NCBI GenBank assembly: GCA_964023205.1 | Contig: OZ026844.1 | Span: 32,039,326 to 32,103,325 of the forward strand | Origin: Lutraria lutraria | Taxonomy: Eukaryota; Mollusca; Bivalvia; Venerida; Mactridae | Direction of reading: 5' to 3' | DNA: 64,000 bases | Shown here: piece after piece, positions 26,301 to 41,300 of the stretch | Layout of the letters: each line of letters opens with the position of its first letter | Numbering within the stretch: the first letter of the stretch is position 1 | Translations under genes and position numbers: made by a program | The notes under the pieces: generated by a model | Told to the model about the DNA's origin: nothing | Databases searched by the model: none | What the model saw: only the letters and a program-made list of their open reading frames with translations

Positions 26301-29300
26301 ATCAATACTCTAATTCAATTAATTTTCTCCATTTTTAACTTCTGTGATTTTTTTATTAGCTGTTTTTTCGTATGATTGTGTTCCTATATACATAGAAATT
26401 GGAGACATATTAGTTTTGTTGTGTAGAACATGTACTATGTATGATGCTTATAAATATTGACATTTACCTGAAAGTTTATCTTACAGCAATAAACAAATAC
26501 AACTTTGATGAGATTCAAATCTTTGGGAATGCACATCTTGCAATGCTAACAAATCCCGTCGGTGAAAATGCCACGATTTACTTCAAAAACATGATTGGTG
26601 ATAGAACAGGTGCAATTCATGTTGGCGCAGCACAAGTCATGGACTTAAAACGAGAAAGAATTGATCTTCCTTTTAATGTACATGTCTACCCAGATGGTTT
26701 CCTTGGACTTGCCCCAGACACGTACGTTCAGGACATAGAAATATACCTCAATGGTACAATGTCTTATGTAGAGAATCTCACTCTGCACCATGACGGAAAC
26801 TTGTGGCTGTATCGGAATGGCAAAACTAACAACAACAGTGACAGTTTCTACGATTTTAATTTTGTTCACGTTAAGACAGGTGGGTATATTCATATGATTA
26901 CTGACCCGGTTACGGATATAGGAATACACTTTAATACGATCTCAACACACATAGACGGTGGTGGACTCATCAGGGGTACTCATCTTTTCTTTGCATCCAC
27001 AAACATAACAATTGATGCTGGTGGTAGTTTAAATGCGAATGAGCTTGGATATAGAGCAACAGATGTCAATTCAGCAACATTGGGCAGGTATGGAGAAGTA
27101 AACCCAGGACGAGGTTATACTGGAAAAACTTCTTCCTCCGGTGCTGGGCATGGAGGTAGCGGTGGTCGTGGAGAGGGTGAGACTTTATTCATTTGACCCA
27201 AATAAATATACATGTACATAACATAATGTTCTGTGTGTTTGATTTATGAGTAAAACAATTTTTCAGTAAATATTAACCCTATGTTAATACTGACAGAACT
27301 GTTGAATGACATCTAAATGTTCCATAAATATAATAATTATGTGATAAGCGATGATACATTGTATCAAAAGTAACTGGAATGTAGTTTCAAGCAGGTAATT
27401 TATTTTTGCTGGCCAATGCATGTAGCAATGCCTTAAACGTTTTTGGTTAAAAGTAATAAAGGTTTTTTGGCTGCTTTTTAGGTGAGACGATTGGCGGCTC
27501 TCCATATGGTGATCTTTATGAACCTACATTATTTGGATCAGCTGGAGGTGGTAAAGGAGGAGGTCGGGGAGGTGGACGAATCTGGTTGAACGTCTCGTAT
27601 AGCTTTCAGCTCGATGGTCGCTTGACTGCTAATGCTGGTGATGGGGTTACTAATCAGATGGCACTCTCGGGTGGTGGTAGTGGAGGTAGTATTTGGCTTC
27701 ATACAAATATTATAACAGGTTTTGGTCTGATTCAAGCCGCAGGTGGTAAAGGATCCTATCTTAAAAATGGCACATTTGAAACCTCAGGAGGAGCTGGAGC
27801 GGGAGGAAGAATTGCTATGTACTTCACAAAAAACGTTACTTTCAGTGAATTCAGATATTTAGCAAATGGTGGGCTTCCAGGTCGTACCTGCAATGAATGT
27901 GAAGGTGGTGGACCTGGAACTGCCTTCCTCTACCATAAGGGTGAGGATCATAGGACATTAGTATTGGATAATAATAATGCACCATCTCCAAGAGACCTCT
28001 ATGTGAATTGGGACACTTTGGATCACGATGGAGGAAGAGCTTGGATATATCCAATATCAGGCGAGCACGAATTTGCAGCTGGAACTACTGGTGGATATTC
28101 TTACGAATTTGAAGAGCTTCAGATTTATGGTAATGCTCATCTTGCTGTCAGACCAGCAGTAAATATAAACTTAGACCTTATCGGAGATGATGGTATTGAT
28201 CTAAGACTTCAGGGACCAGTAGACATGAAAGACTATAAGGAAATTATATTCTTCAAGTATATGATAGGAGATCGTACGGGCGCTGTACATGTAGCAGGCA
28301 AACAAGCAATGGATCTTCTCGCCAATATGATTAGAGAAGAGATAGACCTGCCGTTCAATTGCTATACTTACAAAGGGTCATATCTAGGTCTAGCACCGAT
28401 TACAATTATTCATGCTGTAGAAATACATTTAAGCGGTATCATGGCTAACATTAATAACATTACATTACGGCTTGGTGGATACTTATGGTTGAAGCACGGA
28501 GGACATACTGTTGAAGAAAAAGAGAGTAGCTATAAGTTTGATTACGTCCGAATACAAGACGACTCCTCATTGAATGCAACAACCGATCCAATTAGTGAGG
28601 ATGGAATAACATTTTACTTGAAGGGAATGTATATAGAAGGTGGTGGTATAATGCATGGAACCTACTTAACCATAAATGCGGAAAATATTACTGTTGATGC
28701 TGGAGGCCATCTCTCATCCGATGGTTTGGGATATCGATCAGAACACAGTCAAGTTAACCATGGTATTAGCTCTGTACATGGATCAGTAAATCCTGGTTCA
28801 CCTGATCCAGCGCACGGAGCCGGGTGTGGTGCTGGACATGGAGGAAGTGGAGGAAAAGAGACAGGCAGCACATCAAGAGCAGGATTTGCTTATGGTGACA
28901 TATATGAACCACAAAAAATGGGATCTTCCGGTGGCATTGGTTTATCAAATACCCAAGGTGGTGCTGGCGGTGGACGGATTTGGTTCAATGTTACTGACAC
29001 AATTTTCATAGACGGTGTTGTTAGTGTAAACGGTGCAGATGCTAGTTCAGATGGAGCAGGTGGTGGCTCTGGTGGATCGATCTGGATGCATTGTAACATT
29101 ATACAGGGTTATGGTCGCATAGTTGCACATGGTGGAGCAGGGTCAAATAATGTTTCCAATACGGGTAGTGGTGGTGGTGGAGGTCGCATTGCTGTGTACT
29201 TTAATATAAATGAAACTATGTCAGAATTTCGTTATCTTGCATACGGAGGTGCAGCAGGAGGACATGATTCCGAACATGGTGGTGGCGGGACAGCTTTTAT

Positions 29301-32300
29301 TTACAACAAGTTGGAAAACCATACCACCCTGATACTTGACAATAATGGCCAACAACCAAGGGACAAATTCAATGTGATCGATGACTACAATGATTTAACA
29401 TATGACTCATGTCGTACGTGGATATTACCTGAATCTGGGTATAATCAATTCGCGGGTGGAAAATTCCTATTTTCATTTAATGAATTGCAGATTTATGGCG
29501 CCTCTCATATAGCTGTTCTTCCTGAACCAGTCGGTACTCCTGTTGATATTTTCTTCCTGTACATGATTGGTGATCGGTCAGGAACAATGCATATCGGAAA
29601 TGAGCAAGATATGGATCTTGAACGACCGGAAATTGATTTACCTTTCAATGTCAGGGTATATGCAGGTGGTTACATAGGTCTTGCACCAATGACCATTGTT
29701 CATGGTGTCACGATATGGTTGCATGGAGAACTGGATAACGTGGAAAATATAACTTTGCATCATAAGGGTCATCTTAGTCTCAAAACTGGAAGTCACACGT
29801 CAGGAAACACTTATGATAAGTACTATTTCCTCAATGTTAGAATTCAAGACAATGCAACAGTCAGTATACTCACAGATCCAGTGTCTGATCCTCAATCGAT
29901 TTTCAATGTAACCAACAAAATTCAAATGGAAGGCGGTAGTAACTTTTATGGAACAAACATGAGAATTATTGCTGCCAACATAATAATAGATTACGGAGCT
30001 ACAATCCATGCAGATTCGTTAGGCTACAGACCAGAAGATCCAAAGACTTCAATTGTTAATATTGGACAGGGTACTACAAGTGCTAGTGGTTCATCGGGTG
30101 CAGGGCATGGTGGCACTAGCGGTAAAGGTGCTGGAACCACTCTTACTGGACAACCTTATGGACACGTGTTTCAGCCACATGAAATTGGAAGTGGTGGTGG
30201 TGGTGGCTTGAATGTTGGTGGACAAGGTGGAGGCAAACTGTATATTGAAGTTTCAGATCGGTTAATGATTGATGGTGAAATCCGCTCTAATGGGGGAGAT
30301 GGCAAAGCAAAAACAGGAGGAGGAGGTTCAGGTGGTTCCATATTGATAGACACTTACTACTTCCGCGGGATGGGCAATATAACTGCTAATGGAGGAAGCC
30401 GATTCCTTGCTGGTACAGGTGGTGGTGGAGCAGGTGGTCGTATAGCCATCTATTTCCATCAGAATGTAACCTATTGGGGTGGATATCAATGCCATGGAGG
30501 TTACTCTATGGGAAATGCAGAATCTGGTGGACCAGGATTAGTATTTATATACAATGTTGAGAAAAATCATAGCACACTTTACATAAACAACAACATGAGA
30601 ACTACAAGGGATGATGTTAATCTTATTAGAGATTACACTAACATTTCAGAAGATAGATTCAAAGCTTGGATATTACCTGTCTCTGGTGATCATTGGTTGG
30701 CTGGAGGAAACAGCAATTATCGATTCACTGAACTTCAAATTTTCGGTAATGCTCATTTAGCTCTCTTACCGGAACCATACACTGGTGGCTGCAACATTCA
30801 TTTTCTACATATGATTGGTGATAGATCTGGGTTTATCCATGTTGGACCATATCAAGTTATGGATCTGAATCGATATTTCTTAGATACACCATTTAGTTCA
30901 TATGTCTATGATGGTGGTTACCTCGGTCTAGCACCGGAAACTTTCCTTGAAAGCGTATTTGTACATATAGAAGGTACGGTCGACCATATTCACAACTTGA
31001 CGCTTGTTCAGGGAGGTGGTCTAAGGTTGTTTAAAACTGGATCTACCAACCGACAAAGTCCGCTGAGTTACACAATTAATGGACTGACTGTAGTAAAAGC
31101 AGAATCTTACATAAATTGTTCCAATCCAAATGCAGACAGTGATTCATATGAACTAAAGTTTGGCTGGGTGATTGTTGAAGGAGGTGGTCTCATTAAAGGT
31201 GGTAATTTTCATATAATGGCCACAGATTTCACTGTTGATGATGGTGGTACAGTAGATGTCAGTAATGGTGGATATCTACCTGAAGAAGGAGCTGGTATGT
31301 TTATATAATTTAGAAAATCTATAAGTGAATAAGTGATAAACAGTCGAGTTTAGTGTACTTTATTTTAATAATAAATTCTATATTTTGCATCTAAAACATG
31401 ACATTTTCGAGGTTTCGTTTTTTCTAATTCGTAGTACATTGTAACCTGAATTCAGTCAATATAAAATTAAGATATCTTCATCACGTAAACGTCATGATTT
31501 CTGTCACGGTTTTATTGATATAGGTGTTGGTAAGTGGAGTATGCTTGGATCAAGTGGTGGCTCTCATGGAGGTCTGGGAGGTAGAGGTGGCTGTGGTGGT
31601 TACACTACTTGTAGGCTTGAGCGCAGTATGCCATATGGAGATTTGTACAATCCAGTAGCACATGGTTCCGGTGGAGGTCTTTCAAATGGAGGCACAGGTA
31701 ACATTCGTCGTGTCTCGATCTTCATCTGCATGTTTTTGTGACGTGTTTCAAAGCTAACGATATTTTATCTGTATTTAATTCGTCTGTGTTTGAATATAGC
31801 CTTATTCATTCGATTACTTGTTTGGCAGTCGACTTCATAATAAATTTTGACAAGTCGGTTTGTGTGTTATGTCACAACCTATAGGGATCCTTTCGAGTAT
31901 ATAGCTCCCCGAGGTACCTCACTTCGGTGAATGGTACGCTGAATTTGCGAGGTCATCATGATCTTTGATCATATTTGTTAATGTTAACCCACGATACACT
32001 TCTTATCCCCAGAATACAATTATTTCCCTTAATGGCTGAAACAGCCTCAAAATGTAACATATGTTATCTATGTCTCTGATACGACAGACAGAAAAACGCA
32101 TAGGCCTACTACATAGGCTATAATTGCATGGTAAATGCATTGCTTGTATAGACTGAACAACGAATTTATCAGCAGTAAAGATTAACTAGTTTATCTTGCA
32201 TCAGATAATTTGGGATCTCTATCCGAGGAAAATCAACAAATAGACCGAATACAGCTTCTTATTGAGCGAACAGAGCTCACCGGGCAGCTGCATACAGAAA

Positions 32301-35300
32301 TGTTTGCTAATATAGATCCCCGATGGATCTATGTTCGAATAGTGTGTGACAGTGCTGCACGGGACAATAGATCTACCCGAAAAAAATACCTCAACATCTC
32401 ATATATAATTAAAATGACTGACCTACAATCAAATGATTGACAGTATGATGATAAAATGCGATCGCCGTTTCCGCCTTGCGTTGGTCAATAATTAATTCAT
32501 TAAGTTTAGTCGTGTTTTCTACATAAGTATGCTACTTTTAAAAGACCTTGCATAGATTTCTAATCATGGAGCGTTCAACGTAAAAATTACCATCGTGTTA
32601 ATCTTACGCCTGGACCGGTTACTCTTCATTTGGAGGAATTTGTTGCAGACGATAATTAATTTTGTCGATAATTGACTGCTCTATCACAATTTTTGCAGTA
32701 TTCTGATTTTTCAAGGCTTGACAACTGTTCGATATGGGATTTTCGATTGTAAATGTATTATTTAGTTGGGGAAATGTATAAACTTATCATCATTTACGAA
32801 TTCCGTTGGCGTTGCGTTTGTTTTGTTTACAGGATTTATTGAATACAGTGAACTACGGGGGTGTCCCAATATTTGTTGTAGTTAGGACGTTGGTTAATAA
32901 GTGTTCACATTGCGACATCAACATATAATTTATCTACTTCTAGTATGATTATGATGGTATTATCAAAAGTTGCCTCAAACTACTTCAAGTTCAAATTCCA
33001 TGATTCAATGCCATCCCTCAATGATCTTTCTGCTTTCTGTTTATTTACCTGCAGCCCTTCATGGCCTAATTTTTAGGAAAGTAGGCAGTGAAAAACTTTT
33101 TTGGTCCATTTTCTACCTCATTTAATTAGTTTAGGTTGTGCTAGAATGCTATTTCATTGAATGATATTTCTATTCTAGATATATTTCTTCTAGGGGGGGC
33201 ACACGCTGGGTGACTGTGAAAATTGTTACTGAGAACAGGATCAGTATTTGTGTTATGGATATTATTATAAGTAATATTATGATTTAATGTTTGATTTCTT
33301 TTTATCAAGTTGTTTTTATTACAACAGGTGGAGGTGTATTGCATATGGAAGTGGCTCATACACTGGCTGTAGATGGTTACATTAAAGCAAACAGTGAAAA
33401 TACTATCAGCACTAGTAACAATGGTGCCAGTGGTGGAAGTGGAGGAAGTATTATTATACAGACACATAACTTTACTGGTAAGTTATGTTTTTTATAAAAT
33501 ACTCCTGTTAATTATTTTCTTCAACCTAACACATTTTCACTGGCATGCTTTCAGCTTATGTAAGTCAGGGATACTATATTACATAATATAGCATCCCTGT
33601 GTGAGTGTATGTCAATTTTCTGAATGAATTATGTTTTGATGATGAAATATGAAAATTGTTTCTTGTTGATATATAGGAAGCCATACTGGACACATTCAAG
33701 CACTTGGTGGATCAGGAGATACAACTAAAAGTGGTGGTGGGGCTGGTGGTAGAATTGCACTCTATCATTCTCGTCATGAGACAATACCGTTGTACAGAGG
33801 ATATTATGATGTCTATGGTGGAACGCCTGGTACCAATGCTGAAGCTGGTGCTTCTGGTACAGTCTATGTACAAGATGATGAAAGAGATTACAAGTGAGCC
33901 CATAGAGTCTGTATTTTTACTTAGGATAAAGATTTTACTTCAAAATTGTTCTCACTCAGATTATATTAAGTGTTTACATAGCTTTTGTGTGATGTATAAA
34001 AACATTATCCTTGATGCTAAGCCTCCTGATGCAGTTTATTTTATTTGTTTTTTCGTTTTTAGATTGCTTCAAGTGAATAACAACGATCAAGAACAAATTG
34101 CTGAAGATTCAGCGATACAGAATGAAGGATATCGCTTAGATCTCTCATCTGACCCAGCAAGTTATTCCAAAACAAAGTCTTACTTGACCAGAGATGGACA
34201 TCATGTAAAGCTACCTTATTTTATTAATTAACAGTTTGAATATATGCCAGTACTATATGATGTATATGTTTTTAATATATTTTTTATTTGAAGGAATATG
34301 TTTCTTTGTGTTTTAGTATTGGCAATTTTATCATAAGTACCAAGGGTTGGCTTACAAGTATGCTGCAATAATATTACATCCATTACCTTATCCACATTTT
34401 ACTCAATATCATTTAGTATCATTCCCATATAAAAATTATTTTTAAGGAAAATTTTAACTTGTCAGTTAAAAGATATAATTTATTATGATGATTACTTTCA
34501 TTCTAGAGGTATCATACTGCTTGAAAGTTTGTATCTTCTCAGTCAATTCTACAAGCTCATGAAAATATACAAATGTAGTACAAATCACCATTAGTATATA
34601 CCAATCAGCTAATGGACTAACATGGGTGCAGGGGCATGTATATAAATTTCATTAAAATATCTTTTCTTTTCTATTTAAGTGTTGCTTTATTTCAGGTATC
34701 AGTTGACCAGGCTATATATGATTGTCATGCTTCACGGAACATCTGGTGTAAATACCCAAATGATAAATCATATTATCGTCTGCATCATTTGTTTGATCAA
34801 ACTCTGCGTACATCTGCAAAGGATTATTTCATGGCTTGGGCTGGATCAGCAAAACTAACCATAACTCTGAAGACTAGATTTTATGTAAATAAAATCAAAG
34901 TTTACCCAATAGTGAATCATGGCACAAAATTCAAGGTATTTCATTATGCATTTACTTTGCAGATTATATTGTAGAAGCTGTAACTTTTATAACTATTTAT
35001 AAACATACCTATATAATTATCAACCACTGTCCTAACTGACAATCCAATGATTTCTTATGTATATTATAACTAGCCTGGTTGTCTCTTATTTCTTGGGTAG
35101 GCTGCATGTTTAGTTGCAATTGACTCAATTAACACTGTCCACATCTTACATTAATAAAGGTAATGCATTATTTACCTCACTTGGCTAAAAGTCTTGTGGA
35201 ATCAATATCACTACCAACTTGAAGTGTTTGAAGGTACTGGGTATCAAAATCTATTTTTAAATTTATTCACTGCTTTTAGTCGTAATGTTTATTGGCCAAA

Positions 35301-38300
35301 GTTCTTTGCCATGACTTATTACTATAGGTATATGTATTATATTATATAGAGTAAAAGCTCTTTAATTGCCTAAATTTTAACAAAATTAAGTTACAATGTT
35401 TATAATGATAGTTTGGACCATATTATTAAAAACATTCAGATTTCTTTTCTCAATCTTGAATAATCTAAATTTCAAGTTCAAAATTTAAATTTGAAAAAAG
35501 TGGATACATTGTCATGTAGCACTGTGAATGTCAGTGCTATCAAATACATTATACGACCAGGTGATATTTGACAGTTGTATTTTATAACAGTCAGTATTTT
35601 ATTCCTAATGTACCAATGTACATTTACTCTGTTTTTTATAAAACAGTCAAGAAGCAAAACTTTTTTTTAATACTGAATCTTAAATTATATATAATGCCAT
35701 GGTGTTTTATGGAGCAATGACAACTAGTGTATTTGTCATGAAGCGCTCACTAAATTGAAGAGAAAGCAACCAGTAATTTCTAATGTACATGTTAGATGTA
35801 TATTTGTTTGATATTCAGGTTGTTGGTACAGTTCTTGGTGGAGGAACATTTAATGTCACCAGTAACTATGTTCTACAAAGCACAAGTGGTACACAGGGCT
35901 CTTACATAGACCTTCCTGTTGGTCGTGATGCAGTTACAAAGTTAGAATTTCAGCTTGTTGGTTCCTATTATGCAGCCCTCAGTGAAATTGAGATATTTGT
36001 TGAGCCATCTCCTGAGGAATGGAGGTAAAACAGTATCTGATTAAATGAAATTATGGCATGATTTTTTCTAATGACCATTTTGAAAAAGGTTTTGTGGCTG
36101 TTTGTTTTTTATGATATTTTTGTATGCATCAAATTCTTATATACAATCAAGCTATGTTTATTACTACATATATGATATTAACAAATTTGATATTACACCG
36201 AGTTTAGAGAATTATTTAACCCCTGCAAATGAAGTTTGAAAGGTATATTGGAGTCACTCGGTCAGTCCGTATATAATATCACAAGTTTGTGGAGTGAACT
36301 TCTTCCTCATTCCTTAAGTGATTGCATTGAAACTTGAAATATGTCATCACCATGGTGTGTAGATGTGCAAAACACAATTTCTCTGCCCAGTGATCCACAC
36401 ATACTAGAATTATGTGCCCTTGAACTAAGCAATGTATACTATAGTGTACAATCACATTCTTAGTGTCAAAGTGGCGGCAGGGTTATTAGTCACCTCTGTG
36501 ACAAAGCTCTAGTTAGTATTTGTTGGAAAATATTATCAACTGTTAGCTTCTATTGACTGATAATGGTATATGATATTTCAGATACAAACATATTGGATTG
36601 AGTGGTGCTTCTAGTTGGATATTTGCTGACACCAGTCAACAATTTTCATTTGATGAGATACAAATTAAAGGGCATGCCCATCTTGCTATAATGCCAAAGA
36701 ATTCATACACATATATGGCTTCAGTTTATGCTAATAAGGTTACAGGTGATAAAACTGGTGAGTCTGAGCTAACGCTTTATCTTTTTTCAATATGGAGTCA
36801 TAAATTTATTGAGTGAGAGATGTACAGTGCAACCTCTCCAAAGCAACACACTTTGGAGTAGCAAAAGTATGTTGGTGTTAAGAGGCTGTTGCTCTAGAGA
36901 GGTTAAATTAATAGTTCAATCATGCAGTGGGAAAAAATCATGCTGTTGTTGAAGTGAGGATGTTGCTCAAGAGAGGTCCGCTCTGGAGAGGTTGTACTGT
37001 AGTATCTAAATACATCATAAGCCGAGAAAATGAATTGTATCATGTAGTCAACCCTGTCTTTGTTAAATATTTTGTGAAATTAATATTCATCATAACATGG
37101 TGTTGCATTTGCTGATGTTCAATTTGGTCATTTCTTGTATCATGTGCTCTTCATTTATAAATAAATTTGTTGTTTTTTTTTTCAGGATATATTCATGTTG
37201 GCTTTAATCAGGATTTAAGAATCAATAAAACTTCCTATGATGTACCATTCAATGTTCATGTCTATGAAAAAGGAAGCATAACCTACCCACCAAGAACATT
37301 CTTCTACAAAACTAAACTGTATTCTTCTGGAGAGGTAAATATGACAAAGAACAAAAAATAAACGATCTAACTAATAATGCATAGTTGTTTAAAAGAATTA
37401 TCATTGAATATCAAATGAATTTTATATCTCTGTATTGCGCTGAAAAGTAACAGTTTTGCTTATTTAAGACACTATTGAACAATGATACTCAAAAACATCA
37501 TGTTTGCTAAGAATTCATTTATAGATGACATTAATATCAATGTATCATGTTTGAAAGAATGGTGATTTACCTTTCCTTATAACTCCATTTACTGTTAATT
37601 GCAAGTACAAAATGTACTTCTGTACTACATTTTGTATTTATATGGTATCATGGTATGTCTCTTAAGCATTGGTTATTTTTCAGCAGTGGTTATACATGTC
37701 ATCTTTATTCATAGGTATCAGGCATAGAAGATTTGTATGTATTCAAGCAAGGTGTGGTATCCATTGATAAAAATGGTAGCTTAGCAACACATCATTCACC
37801 TGCAGTTATATCCTTAAAATCACTCCATGTACAAGAAGCTGGGACATTTGAGCTGAAGTCTTTTACCTCAATGGATCAATTCAGGATTGATGCCACCAAT
37901 ATTTCTGTAAGCATTTCTTGAAATGTTTGCTTTTTGATTCAGCATGTGCTTTTACTGCTTGTTTTGTAAATTGAACTCAGTTGTTTATGTTCTGTGATAT
38001 TCATTATCTATTACAGATGTCCTTAAGAGGTATGATGTATCATTGGTATTGCTTTTCCAGTTAAATTGAATTTGTCTTTTCACATATCTTAATGACACAA
38101 CTTTAATGGATATCTATTTTGAATAACAATAAACAAAACCAACAATCTTATACTTTGTTTTATAATTGTTAGATCTATGGTGGAGGTCATTTTAAAGTTA
38201 ATGCTGCGCTTAACATGACAGTTCACCACCTACTGGCAATATATTCTGGTGGGAAACTTGATCTTAGTGGTGCTGGTTACCAACCAATGACACAACATGA

Positions 38301-41300
38301 AGGACCAGGTGCTGGGTTTGGTGAGTGAATGTTGTTTTATTGACAGTATACTGAACATGTATTTAGATTTCCAGCTTGATTCTTATTTTTCATAAATCAT
38401 TAACATATGAGATTATATTTTATTTGTATTCTTCACTAGTAATCTGCACTTTTATGCAGTGATGGTATATTATTCTTCATTTAAAGGTTCTACATCTGGT
38501 GGGAGTGGCGGTGGTCATGGAGGCAGCGGAGGTCGTGGATCTGGTCTCACACGTGTAGGCATCGGATATGACTCCTTTTACAAACCTATATTTGCTGGAT
38601 CAGCTGGTGGATATGGCAAATTCTATGGTATGAACCAAGTCTCAAAGGATTAACAAGTCATTTGTTATTTGATGATTTAATTGACCAGAATGAATTTAAA
38701 ATGAATAAAAGGATTTTCTCATGGCTAAGTGTCGACATTTTGTTTCTCCTATATCAATATCAGGAAATGTCAATTATACATAAAAATAATGTTGTGTTTT
38801 GGTCATTTTAAATAATATTTTACCAATGACAACCAAATGTATTAATTTGTTTGTTCTTATGAATGATTTACAATTATTTATATGGTCTAGTTATTATTAT
38901 GATGCACTAGTTTCATAGACATTATGTTACTTAAAGTTTATAGTCTTAACCATATTGGTACATTGCATTTGATTTTGAGATTTTCATTTCTTGTTTCTAG
39001 GTGACTTGTATTTTGGTGATGAGGAATATGGAAATAAAGTTATTCACAAAACTCTTGGTGGAGCTGGTGGGGGATCTCTTACAATAAACAGTAGACATGT
39101 TGACATTGATGGACTTGTTGCTGCAAATGGTTTAGATCCAGATTCAAGATTTAATCAAGGAGCTGGTAAGTTTATATTTAATATTCTGCTCATGCTCATT
39201 CAGTATGTATATATTTTCATTTAGCAGGTCAAGTGATTTCTGGAAAACTGAACTGTTTGAATTTATTTTTCTGCAGGTGGTGGTGCTGGAGGTTCTGTTT
39301 GGATTGTCTGTGAAGAGATTGTTGGACATGGGACTATTACTGCTTATGGTGGTAATGGTGGTGGTGTGACTGGTCAAGCTGGAGGTGGTGGCTCTGGTGG
39401 TAGAATCTCAGTCCTGTGTGATAATGTTAACAAGTTCAATATCACCAGTAAGGCACATGGAGGTAATGTTTTTCTATATATAAAGGATATCTAATTTTCA
39501 TCAAATGCTTTTTCGTTTACAAAAGGTATGCTATCTGTGACTTGCCTTGCCTGCTTCTAATATCATCATTTGCAAATATAAATGTGTTCAAATCAGTTTA
39601 CCATATTTCTAATATTGGATGCACATGAATATATATTCTTCGACAGTAATCACTAAAAATCTTTATTTTGATGCTGTTTTGAAATTTGCTATTTCCACTT
39701 GGCCCATATGCAATGATGCTCCAGAAAGAGCCCTGTATATTAATGGAAGAAGAAGAAGTATGTGAAAGCATGTTAGGCTCATGAAACTGAAAAATTGTTT
39801 GTAAATAAGACATGCAAGGCTTACAGTTTGTTTGTGCAATTAATATCTATCTCTATAACTTATAACACATTTGCAGGAAGGAGTAACAGTGAATCTGGAG
39901 CTGCTGGAACTTCTTACCTTGAATCTGCATATCCTAATGGTACACTGATAGTTCAGAAACTTACCATAGATAATAATGGTCATGATTATCCGCATGCTGC
40001 AGACTACAACAATGGGGATTTAAAAAATCTTTTGAATGGACAATACAATGATATCAGTTATTCTGGTGGTGTGACTTGGGTCTATCATGGTCACCACAAT
40101 TATACTTTCAAGGAACTAGATGTTAGAGGAAATGCTCATATGGCTATTCTCAGTGATACTGACAATGAAGTGATTGATGTTCAAGTTGACTTCCTATGGG
40201 GTGATAGAACTGCTGTACTGCATGCTGGGAAGAATCAGACTTTGGGATTAAGAAATGTTGATACTTATTTACCCTCAAATCTTGCAGCTTACAGGTATAC
40301 TTATCTCTGTGTATAGTGCGATTTTATTAACCTGTCAAAGCCGCATAATTTCACGGTCAATGCTTCCATTTATTTTTAGCTTCGATTAATTTCGTAAATG
40401 ATATGATAATCTTCAATGTACTATATAAACATGTGGAATGAGAAATTCCCTAATGGTAAAATAAATGAAAACTATCGACTGTGGCATGAAGCTAAAAATA
40501 ATCACATTCAGCGACCGTGTAATTATTCAGGTTTGACAGTTTAATAAAATCACACTATAACACATGGTTTATTTTGTTTATTAAACCAAATTAGGAACAT
40601 TCTTGCCACCAAATCCTTATATTTTTATTTAATTAGTTCCTGATTGTTACCTTTTACATTTTTTTTGGAAAAAATATGCAACAGAGCACATTGTATAAAC
40701 ATTATAAGCAATATATATTAACCTATACACCAGTTTACTATATTGTATCAACCAGTAAACAAAAATGTTATTATCTTTTAATTTTGTTTATGTAAAAGCA
40801 TTTTTCGAATAGTTAATAGTATAATTTATATCAACAGGTATAGTAGAATTGAAGTTCCTGCTAAAGTGACTTTACGTGAAGTATGGGGAGAACTCAATGC
40901 AACAATTAAAGGTATGGATGAAATAGCTGTTGAGAATGAAGGGGAACTTTATATCTGGTCATATGCTAACACTGATGGAGAGGATGAAGGAGTAATTACC
41001 GCCACAAACATTTCTGTACGAGCTGGTGGGAAGTTTGAACCACTGACAGCAGAAAAACAGATGAATCTTATTGTGACAAGATTTGTTCTCAATGGAAATG
41101 GTTATGTAAGAACAAATAACCTCAAACTGAATGCAACCAATGTTACCATTGATCTGTCTGGTAGGTATTTGTTTTTGTTTAAATGTGCTGGGTGTCAATT
41201 ATTACTAAGTACTAGATATATTTAAATTGTATTGAAAACATGGGAAATAGAAGAAGACAATTCAAATGTGATCCAAGTCATTCTTTGCTTGTTATTGCAA

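Noticed and set aside
31698..33327. Gene boundary between exons 27 and 28
   Set aside because: The intron is long, but exon 27 ends and exon 28 begins within one Gly-rich segment with matching phase, and no stop, polyadenylation cluster or new signal peptide is seen.
33704..34231. 175-codon plus frame across the end of exon 29 and exon 30
   Set aside because: In exon 29 it is out of frame with the GGRIALY sequence. The true frame is set by the Gly-rich motifs and the phase-2 junction at 33893/34063.
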